Below are positions 27,146 to 37,900 of a stretch of DNA of 64,000 nt, piece by piece. Origin of the DNA: Zonotrichia leucophrys gambelii (taxonomy: Eukaryota; Chordata; Aves; Passeriformes; Passerellidae); NCBI RefSeq assembly GCF_028769735.1, contig NC_088171.1, forward strand, positions 124,642,533 to 124,706,532. Reading direction: 5' to 3'. Each line of letters starts with the position of its first letter. Within the stretch, counting starts at the first letter, position 1. The translations under genes were made by a program, and so were the position numbers. The notes beneath the pieces were generated by a model. The model searched no databases, had not been told where the DNA came from, and worked only from the letters and a program-made list of their open reading frames with translations.

Positions 27146-28598
27146 GTATTATTCTTGAAGAAAAAAGGTACCAATCCAGTACCTGCTTATTTCATCCAAG
27201 CACTGTACTTCATTTTTCACAGTAACAGAATAATTCAGCATTTTTGAAAAGCCAGTGGGTTTCAAACTGTTTTTCAGAGGCCCGAGTAGGTCTTGGTTGC
27301 CCTCCTGCTCCTTTTAGCAGAAGAACAAGGAGGACCAGTGGCTAGGCCTGACTAAATCCCACTGTCTCTTTTGCCTCTTTTTTGCCCTTCGGCAGTGTTC
27401 TTTTACATAGACTCCATAATTTTAGCTTAAAAACAGCAAGGCATGTTCCATTTCCCTGCTCAAGGAGACAGAAAAAGTCAACAAAACAACCCCAAAGCAA
27501 TCTTCATTTATCTACTTTTGAAATACAAAAAAAAAAACCAACCAAAAATCAAGCCCAAATAAAGAATGGGATTCCTCCTGTTACAAATCCTAGTAAGTTA
27601 ATCTATAAAAACTTCGAAGATGAAAAATATGTTGTAAAAAAAATGTATTACCCACTGAACACAGTACAGAATTTTTCCTATATAAGAAACTAGACAAACA
27701 TTAAAATAGTTAAGTCTTTAAAAAGGGCAAAATTCTGCAAAAAAATTCCTCAACACTACTAAGGTTAGATTACACATTATACCAATGCATTCAATTGCAC
27801 AATTTTTGCAACATGACAATGGTCTGGGGTGTGTGTGTACATCTTTATGTCCATTTGAGGGAAAACAGTGCAAGAATGCTAAGGGTGACCGTTGCCATTT
27901 TAAAGGGATATTTCACAAATAGTCAAACAAAACCCCTACAAATACCAGTACACATCTCAAATACTGAAAGTCACATTCTACAGCCCTTGACATAAAAAAA
28001 AAAAAAGAAAAAAGAAAAAGCCAGCAGAATTAATTCAAGTACATTTGGAGTCAGTCCCTTGTCAACTACTGTTGTTTACACTTTAGTTGCAGTGAAGGTG
28101 GCCAGAGCTCCCCAAAAGACACAGAAGTGAGTGCATCTTCCCCAGCCCCGCAGAGTAAGTCTGAGTTGAGGTACAATTATCCGTGGTTTGCTCAATGTTG
28201 CAGATGCCAAAACTTGAATGAAAAATTATGCTTGAAAAACACTTTGAAGAAAATTACATAAAATAATCTCTTAAAATGAGAAGCTAGTTTTGTGTAAAGG
28301 TAGTCTTTTTGGTATGTAATCCTATCAGGACAACAAGCATGGCACTCCTTCCCAAATTACGTTTGCCTTGGAGCTAATAGCAATAAAGAAACCTTTACAT
28401 TTTCCGGGTCATCTTTCTGACCTGATGTACCCTTTCCCATGAGCCTTGATCCATCACCCAGAAAAACCAGCAGGTATCACACCCTGGCTGAAACGTACAT
28501 TGCTTCTTCACAACTTGTGTTCCACAGGAAAAGCACTTCCCCCTCCATGTTTCATTGTCCTTTGGAAATAACAGGGTGGAAATCTGCTGCAGGAGTGG

Positions 28599-28949
28599 TT
28601 AAAGTCTGGTGAATTCCCTGTGGTGCTGCAAGTCCCCTATGCTCTCGTAGTCGCTCTCTCCTGAAAGAGCAGTGTGGTTTGTGTTGGGCACCACCAAGGT
28701 CCTGTCCTCCTCCTGGCTCACTGCCTGGATAGCTTCATAGTCCGGCTCCAGCTCCCCGTTTGCTCTGTCTGCTGGCTGAGGCACAGTGGTGGAATTGAGG
28801 GCGTTTTCAAAGTCCTTCACACTTGCATAGAGGCCGCTGCAAATGGACGGGGACCTCTGAGATGCAATTTCTTGAATGCAGGTGTAAGGAGAATCCAGTG
28901 CCTTGATGGCCTGTCCCGGCTTACTCACCGATGAGTACATGGCTGAGAT
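28599..28949 (-). CDS. PAG1: PAG1 coding exon 6: Csk docking site and PDZ-ligand tail
   Basis: Encodes residues 309-424 and the TAA stop. It begins ISAMYSSV, where Y313 is the counterpart of the human Csk-binding tyrosine 317, and continues with PYTCI (Y330), LYASV (Y349), DYEAI (Y379) and DYESI (Y409). It ends EFTRL, a class I PDZ ligand (human ends ITRL). The acceptor is ccttttcctag. The ATG inside this exon is an internal methionine; starting translation there would leave out the membrane anchor, so I do not take it as a gene start. Confidence 0.95.
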   Translation of the reverse strand: MSAMYSSVSKPGQAIKALDSPYTCIQEIASQRSPSICSGLYASVKDFENALNSTTVPQPADRANGELEPDYEAIQAVSQEEDRTLVVPNTNHTALSGESDYESIGDLQHHREFTRL

Positions 28950-31900
28950 CTAGGAAAAGGAGACACCTGCTGAGTATGGAGCATGGCATAGAGCTTGTGC
29001 ACCAGTCTGTACCCTTGCACTACAAGGATGCTGGTTATTCAAGAAAAGACAGGAGCTTCTGATACAAAGATATCCATTCTAAAAGGATATGATTTTTTCC
29101 TTGGAAAAAAAACCCCAACTATTTCTTACAAATCCTTCCTTTTCTGGCATGCATTTTTAGATCAATTTTCTTTAAAAAAAAGACTGCCTTATAAAATAAG
29201 TTTATAAATGCAGAACTTCCTTGAATATAAAACCCTGGTGAGAAAATTAGGACTGGGCAAAAGGGAATGGCTTTGTAAGCAGGAGCTCTTGCAAGTTTTA
29301 CTGCGGTCCTGGAGTCAATTTAGATTCAACAGGGAGAGAGGCATCAAAGGGAGGATCAGATTGAACTGCTGTAATGAAGGATGCTGTCTGATCCTTAGGG
29401 CTTTAAAAATTATTACTGTTACTGTTTTTAATGGTAGTGGCTACTTTTCTGCTTTTAGAGACACTGCAATAGAAGAAGAGTTAATTAATAATTAATAGTT
29501 AATTGTTTTTGTAGGCAGGACTAAATAGGCACCAACACATGTGAAGACAACATTAAAAATCTGGAGATAAATTACTCAGACCAGATAATAGCAAGTAGTG
29601 CCAACCCTGATATGCAAGGTCTGTTCTGTTGACTGCACTTTGCCTACAAAGAAGGGCTGCTTCTCAGGCATTGAGCATGTGAACTTTAGACTGGAGACTG
29701 AATCCTCTCAGCTGTAAACAGCAGAAAGGGAGCCAGCATTTCATTCCTAACTAAAAGTTTCCTCTGGTGAGGTGGTACACTTTAACAAGTGCATGAAAGT
29801 GGCCCTTCACGAAAATGTGAGGAGAAGCCCACATCCACACATGTCCCTCTGTTCAGGGATTACCTGGGCTGTTGCCAAGCACAGGAATCAGTCTTAATTC
29901 CCTCTCCCAGGCCAAATGGATCCTAGCCCTTGCACAAGACAGATGGCAGAAATTCCCTGCACAGCTTCTCTGGTACCCAATATCACAATGCAGCATAGCT
30001 CTTCCATTACATCTGAACTCTTTCCCAAGCATGCAAAGCCATTCTGGGTTTGCATCAATCCAGTTAAAAGATTATTAGCAAAAAATATCCATTAGCATAA
30101 AAATGTCCATTACCAATAGGCAACACAGACTGAAGCAGACAAACCAGACCACTTCTGATAATTCTGGGATTTTTTGTGTGTGCGTGTTTGTGTGGGGCTG
30201 GGCTTGGCTGGTTGATTGGTTGGTTGGGGTTTCTTTGGTTTTGGTTTGCTTTGGGGTTTTTGGGGCCGGTTGGTGTTTGTTTGTTTGTTTTGGAGGGAAA
30301 TCATCTTGAAGATGGCAAAACTTTTTACTTTTTACTGATTTCAGCTAACAAAAAATGGCTTTTCTGCTCATCTGTACTTTAACTCTTCTCAGTATCAGAT
30401 TACATTAACCCACTTCAAGGTCAGGTTATTCATTAATGGCTGGGAATGCTTCTCCCAGCAGAAGGCATTAGCTCACCTAGCTCATTGCCAAGTTTGTGTT
30501 TAGTTTTATGTCCAGAAAACATATTTATAAATGGCATGTGTGTACTGGAGATGATCACAAACAGCCTTATTTATGTTTAACTTTTCTCTTTGTTTAACTC
30601 TCCTTCATTTATCTGACCAACAGACAGTTGGCCATAAAGAACACTTTATGTTCCAGTGCTTTTATTGTGCTTCAGCTTACTTCCCAGAGCCCCAAACACT
30701 TTGCATGGGGAAGCTGGAGCATATGTTTCAAAAGGCTGCTGGTTATTCTTCTGGAGAAAGTTTTGTCATCCAAATCAAGAAATTACCCTAACAATCAACT
30801 AATTGTGGCCTCCTATTGTTTTCTGACACCATTTTTAACCTATGGGCCTGATACAGCCATATGTTGGAATACCTCTGATTTTAGGAATGGTTCTCTGTGC
30901 AGAGAACCTTGGGCTTTCATTTTCCTTTCACACAAGTTTCACCTTTCTTGGATTCTGCTTAATCACCCAGAGCTTATGCTAATTTGTGCCTAAAAATTGG
31001 TCTCTGGTGAGTTACTGAATTTCATGCAAGAAACCTACCTCATCTTCTGTTAGAGATGGATCTTCCTCTCGAGACTTGTAAGACACTGAACTAAGCCTCT
31101 GTAAAAAAGGAAGAAAGAAAGGAAATAAAAGGCTCATTACCCATCAGCAGTGTGAAATCTATAACAAAACCCTCCCATTTTAATCAATACATTATATTTT
31201 ATGGTCATTTGCTCTCGAGTTCCATTATACATAGCTAATACCCCCACAATTCAGAGTACTTCACTGGAGATTACAGCCCTGAAGCTGGTAAAAATTTTAA
31301 CGTATCTGCTGTTATCCTGGCCTGAAAAGGGTAAAAATAATGTAATGGTTAAAAAAAACACTGCACCACTGTATCCCTGCCTTTACACCCCTTATGAAGT
31401 ATCTGCAGAGGCTTCTGAACAATTAGAAGTCAGCTGTTGTGATACACCAGTTGCCCTTTCACAGGATTTTCAGATACACTTTTAGATGACAGAAGAACAA
31501 TACTCAGCTGACACCTTCTGGATGATTGTTACCCTTCATTCTGTAGATCCTGGTCGTGCTGCATGGGAGAGCTGTCCTCTCCACCCCTGGGATGCAGTTC
31601 CTGCGCAGAGGTGCTCAGCAGCCCGGCCTCACAACCACTCAGACCTGCTGCAGCCCACCCTGAGCTGGAGCCAGGTCACACAGCAGAGTCACTGAAGGAT
31701 GGAGGGCTTGGTTTGCTATCAAGTCTAATTTCAAGCATCTAAAGTGTTCTGTGTAAAACAGGTCATGAAACATCAAGGGAAAAGCATTTTGCTCTTACAA
31801 AAATCATCTTCAGATCTTTACAACAACAAAGCCCTGCTGGTGCACAGCAGCTGTGGGATGGCTCCTCCCTGGGCCAAGAAGGCTCTGCTGGACTCCTGCT

Positions 31901-34900
31901 CCACAGTGATTCAGAGGAAGCCTTCCAGCACTGTAAAAGGCTGTATTTTGGACTTTCACAAAACTTCTCCAACTAAAATACTACATACCACCTTCAGTGC
32001 AAGCCAACACGGAGGACTAGAGCTATTTTCAGCACAGTTAATAAAATACTACTTCCAGGCACACAACTTGTTTTCTTTTTTCTTTTTTTTTTTTTTTTTC
32101 TCAGAGGCACATTGTGATAGATTCTTTCCTCCTTCCATTTTCTTGTTGTTTTTACTTCTGGTAACTACCAAACTTCAGATTCCTGGGCACTTCTGACAGA
32201 CCCTGGCCCAAAGCACACTGAAGTTCTGCCTGCTGCACCCAAAGAGCTTCTCTCACACTGACAAGCTCCCTCACTTCTTTCTCACTGACTGGAGAACAGT
32301 GCTCTTTAACCTGTGGTTTGTTTACTCTTAAAAAAACCAACCAACCAACCAACCGAAAAAAACCCAAAAAAACAAAAGAAAAAGGAAAAGTTCAAATATA
32401 TTTTGGCCTTGCATTAAATCTGCTTCACTACAGCAACTTAGTTTAGTCCTTCCTATCTGCATCTATTTCTGCTGGGGAGTAAGCTACTAATTTCATCCTC
32501 ACACATTAGAACAAGCATGTGCTCATAAAATTCTCCAGTGATTTTTCTGTCATCAGTGTGTCTATAAGCACCAGGTGTCAGGACCCCTTCTACACTTTCC
32601 CACTCAAGTACTGATAAATACCCCAGGGTGTTTGCCATCCTGTGCTGTTCCCTGATACAGCATTCTTTCTTCTAAATGTGAAGCTTGTGACACATCCGTT
32701 TTGGAGGATATTGTTATCTTGGAAACTTAAATCCCACTTGCCCCTAAACATTTTGTACCTAGCAACATTTTAAACTATGCTGAAACCTCAACAGTAGCAA
32801 CACAACATGTGTCCTTATTTGCCTTCCACTTTCCTTTTGTTCCTCGACAGCACTTGATATTTTGCTCTTTGGCTCAGCTGCTGCTCCTGACTTGGGCACA
32901 AGAACAAGGGCATTCTCCTCTGGTGCATTTGTAAGAGATGCTTTGCTCATCCTCAGGCTGTGCAAGGCTGAAATGTCATGGCAGCAGCCAAATGGACACA
33001 CAGATAGCACTTCTACCCAGAGTGCTCACTCTGAAAAGACCTGGGTGAAAAAGGAGATTCATACTTCTTTTTTAAATAAAAGAAAGAACTAAAGAAATCT
33101 ATTCTGCTTTTTTCAGTTTTATTAGAAGAACGATGTTCAAGGTTTTGCAGGTGACAGAGGCCTATAAGAGGCCTTGTGCTGTTAAAGGTGCCTTTCTTCC
33201 CAAGTCTTTCCAAAGGATTTGGCTGGGTCACAGCCAAAAACCTGTTTAGGTAAATTTTCATCTGTTATTGCACACCTGGCTCTTACAAGGATGCCTGGTA
33301 GTTTTCATGCTGTTAGAATGGTCTCTGGCTTGGTCCACCTAGTACTCTCCCAGACTGAAGCGCTTCAGGGACTGGCATGGGCTGGAGATCACCCTGGCTG
33401 CACTCTTTTAGACAGTGAGACAGCTTGGACACAGTCTGTTCTCTCAGCTGGCAGGTACAAGCCTTGGTTACACAGGAGCCTCCCTGCCTGTCCCTTCTGT
33501 GTATCCTCATCGTAGTGAGGGAGACTTGCAGGACATACACACAACATCTGTCTTCATCAGGGCCAGGGCAGAAGGCTGAAGAGTTTGGGATACAGATGTC
33601 ATGCTAAACAAAGCAGCTAAGTAGACTCATAGCAAGACCAAAACCAGACACACCTATGGGGTCTAACTAAAAGAGTTATCAGTGTAACATACACTTCCAT
33701 GAACATGTTGGTTCTGGTCGCCACATCACAAAACCAGGCATTGCTCTGCTTTGCTTGAAGCAGCAAAATACAGGGAGAAGCTATCATCATCACAACAGAA
33801 AAACAATCCCCCAGCCCCCTCCCCACACAATGCCAACAATAATGACATTTATATATTCCATCAATTACCATCTCCAGCTCTGCTGCAGCTGTAGCTCTCA
33901 AGGACAGGACAGGCACACCCGATGCATAATGCATGTACCCAGCAGCGTGCACAGCCATGATCTGATGCTGCCCAAGATTGAACTCAGGGTGCCTTCAGCT
34001 CTGAATAAATTTTAATTAGACAAACACCTTTTTTTCTGGCACTTAGGGGACTGCATGTGTCATCTCTTGATTAATCCTTCAAAACCTGAACCATTTTAAT
34101 CAATTCCCACTCCTGGCAGTTACTGACACTGCATACACGGTGTGCTGGGGAGCTACAGAGCAGCAAAGGCTTTTCCTTTGTATTGGTGCCTGGGAAGTAC
34201 AATTGCTTTCTGCTAGTCTTTTCACACCTGGCAGGAAAAATATCACTTTTACACTAAGCTGTTTATCTAAAAGTTTAATTAGAAATTACTTATGGCTGGA
34301 ATGTGGGAGGGGGGAATGTTTCTGGATTATTGTTGACAGTCACATCTTAATTTCTTGCTGAATGAGCTCATTGTTGTAAAAATGTGCACTGAAGAGTCTA
34401 GCTAAACAATTTTTATACTGCAAGTCTTCAGTTTATTCGTTTAGACTATATTGTGCTTTACAAGTTACATGGTTAGTTATTTATTTAACAAGATACTCTT
34501 CTGCCTTCTTCCTGGATTACTGAAATTCTTCAAATAAGAGAACAAACAAAACCAAGTAAAAACAAACAAAACCAAGTAAATCACAGCTCTGCTGTGATTT
34601 TTCACTTAAATTTTTACATTAAAAAGTCACATTGCATCTTAAGAATTTTTTGGAAATTTTCATCAATACCTACCTAATATTATTTGATGACTTGGAAACC
34701 AAGAATCTCCTAAACCTTTCATTCACAATTAATAAGAAGATATTGAAACATGCTCAAAAATGCAAACTCAACAGTTTATGAAAAGTCTGCTATGATCTGA
34801 AAGCATCCTTAAAATGACTTCTAGTAAAAATCTACAAATGGGAAAAGAAACCATTGAAAATGTCATAATTCTATATTTCAAGGAATTCACCACAACTCGT

Positions 34901-37900
34901 TCTAGGGAGGAAGCATAAGCTGCTGAGAAAATTTCACTTTTGGCTGTGATTTCAGCACTTAGAAATTCCTTACACTCTGTTTATACGTGACATGCAGGAT
35001 TTGACAAATATAAAAGCGTAGAGCTGCAGTCTCTGTCTCTTTCTATCCCTCTCTCCTACAGGCAAAGACAAAGTCAGTGCCTAACACTTGCATAGCTAAG
35101 TCAAGGTGGTCCAAAGAAAGAGGCACATCTAAAGTAAGGACATCCCCCAAGGATGCCCCCCTCTCCTTTTTGTAAGTTGTAGCTTCATGAGAACAAAAAA
35201 GAACAATATATAGATGGTGACAGAGATACTGGATGTCCTTTGTAATAGCTTCCACAAGTATAATACCATCAAACAAAGAAGCAGAAGCCTCCTATGCAAT
35301 TCCTGGATAATATTTGGGAAAAGCCTTTTGTACTGCATAGCTGCAACTATCAAAAATACAGGCAGCAATAGAATGAGCATATACCTCTAAAGCAAGGATT
35401 CTACTATACATTATCATATTTCCATTTACAGTCTTGCTTCATCTTGAGTGCGGTTTCTTCCTTGTTATTTTTTATTACTGAAAAATAAAATCCTCTCCTA
35501 CCCATATTTCCCAATCCTTATTTGGCTGTTTGATGAGGACAAATATTTGCAGTATTTACCTTTTCTGGTTTACTTGCTCCTTCTGTCACTTCTTCTTCCA
35601 CTTCTTTTTCTTGCACATTTTCATTTTCATCAAGAAGTTTCATGGGTACTGGAGGGGGAAGCTCATCCTCTACATCTGGAATGTTGTCAAGAGGACTTTC
35701 TGAATTTGCACTTTGGCGACTCTTCTTATTTCGGTCAACAGATGCATATTCTGCTGACTCAATTCTGCACTCAGGAATCGGATTCTGACCTTCAGAAACT
35801 GTCAGTGAAGCCTTTGATTTGCTGCTAGAGTTCCCTTCCATGCTGACTACTGCTCCAACATCTTTAATTTCCTTCACAGTTTCATACAAGCAGTCTTCAA
35901 CTATGTTCTCCTGAGAGGAGCTGTCCTTCAAGACTTCATAAGGCCCTTCCATTCCAAGACCTTGATCATTTTCTGCATTTCTAGATGAGATTATAGTTTC
36001 CATGGGGTTGTTAGGGGGAATACTGGGTAGTTCCCGGCTCTGGTGACATTTTATAGACTTTCCAAGACCATCCTGTTGATCTAGTAGATCAGATGTCTGT
36101 ACTTCTTCATAAGGCTGGATACAGGCAGCTGTACTGTCCTCAGAAAGAACTAAAGAAAATTACAGAGAAGTATTACAAACAAAGGCATAACTAAAAGGTG
36201 TGATTTGGTACTCTCTACATCACTTTGGTTTTGTGACATGCTGGAAAGGATAAATGATGCTAATGCCTGGAAATGCCTAGTGATTAGCATGCTTTTTGCT
36301 TATCAAAAGGTTTCAGTTAGAGACATTTCTGCACTCTACTGGTAAAATATCTTTCTCACAACATCTAAAATAGTCTGTACACCCCCAAGTCACATTATAT
36401 GGCAACAGCATTCACTGTCAGAACAGGGGGTGGGATATTCAGCTGCTTTGTACTCAGTTTCACTGAATGATTACAGAGTGCTCAGTAGTCTCAGATGGGA
36501 AACAGGTGGGAGGCCTCAAACCAAGTGCCTTAAAAAATCCTCGTCAGATTTTCCTCTTTGCATTTCCCCACTCTTTGGAATCAAAAGGAAAGCGTTCCTT
36601 CTTCCTCGCCACCATCCTTCAGCTTGTTTAACATGCTGGCCCAGTTCTGGTTGGAGCTGCACTTTGCTCAGCCCTCCCTGCAGGCTCCAGCAGGAGCTCC
36701 CCACCGAGGGCTGAGCCATCCTTCTCTTAGTCTCGCAGCACATAATGCTGCTTGACAACCTACTAACGAGCTGGCCATATGCACAAGAGACAAGACTAGA
36801 CTTCAGGAGGTAGTGTCAGGCAGAACATGTTGTTTCAGGTCCCAGAAGTGGGCCACATGTCATTGTCACTAGAGGAATTAGGGACTGAAATGTATGGGGC
36901 TTCTCATCTTACAGCACACGTGTGACATCTGTGTGCATTCATGGGCATATACAAGCATGTTTCAAGCACGGCAGGTAACTTTACCTCACACTATTTCTGT
37001 AAAAAATCACTTCTGAACAGCTTTACTTTTCCTAGTACAGTTGCTAAGGCACTATCTCAACAAAAACAACCCATTCTTCTGTGTCCTTCAGTGTGTTTGA
37101 CATGGTGACAGAAGCGTTGCCAAAGCAATCGATGCCCTTGATTTGGTGGTTGCCATGGACATTGCTTCCTCTTGTGTTCAGGGCATGCAGACACAGTCAG
37201 CACCTGCAGGGAGCCATACCCTGACTGCAAAACTCAGGACAGAACTGGAGGTGTGAGATGATAATCACTGTCTGAATGGGAGATAGGAGTTTTGCCTTTC
37301 TGCTCCTTGGTTCTAGGGATTTCTGTGTTGTGCTGAGCACCCTTACAGAACCCAGAAACCACACACTCCATTCAGGCTGGAGGGGATAATCAAAAGCAAT
37401 GAAAGCTTAGGTTTCTGTATTTTTGTGGTTTTGGGTGGTAGCACAGAAGGGGTTGGTGTAGCTGAAGGGTTGGCATAGATAAGACAATGCTGGCAGGTTG
37501 GGTAAAGGAAAAAAACATAGCATTTGATGGTTCCTCTTCCATAGCCCTGCCCCTGCTCAAAATGCTAGCAGAAACAATAATAAAAAGAACTATTAACAAA
37601 AAGTGCATAAATTATAAGTAAGAAATTAAAGCACAGGGGTTCCTGTTATTCAGAAGGGCTGTTATGCAGAGTGTAAGCTGAGTATAATATCAGACAGTCT
37701 GTCTGAAAGCTGTCTGCTGGTTGACAGCACACCTTTTAGCAGCAGCTCTGACAGCTACACACGTGGTGACTCATGGCAGAGAAAAATACTTTCATTCTGC
37801 AGGGCTTTGCTCTGCACATCAAGTCCTCAGGGAACCACACACCTACATACACAACAAGCCAATGGATGGGAACAGCAATTAGCTGCAAAAACAAAGTTTA

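Larger units (their letters stand above)
19600..28598 (-). other. PAG1: Probable long 3' UTR of PAG1
   Basis: Downstream of the TAA stop the sequence is AT-rich for about 9 kb with no convincing coding exon and no recognised CR1 or LTR insertion, unlike the regions on either side. The human PAG1 transcript also has a several-kilobase 3' UTR in its last exon (from memory). The best candidate end is the pair of AATAAA signals at 19642-19627. A nearer alternative is an AATAAA at 27145-27140, so shorter isoforms are possible. The extent is inferred; only transcript data would fix it. Confidence 0.5.
31099..35559 (-). other. PAG1 intron 4
   Basis: 4461 bp. It contains a T17 tract (32083-32099), an AACC repeat (32335-32354) and the 20-bp duplication with hairpin at 34541-34600. 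Open frames here (for example 31744-32196 and 33617-33958) have no recognisable similarity and I treat them as chance. Confidence 0.9.

Noticed and set aside
28599..28940. 113-codon frame as a stand-alone small gene starting at its own ATG
   Set aside because: It is the last exon of PAG1; the acceptor and three upstream residues (ISA) continue the family sequence.
35518..35559. Extension of PAG1 exon 4 through the donor to an in-frame stop
   Set aside because: The 13 extra residues match nothing, and a GTAAAT donor followed by an in-phase exon 5 explains the end.
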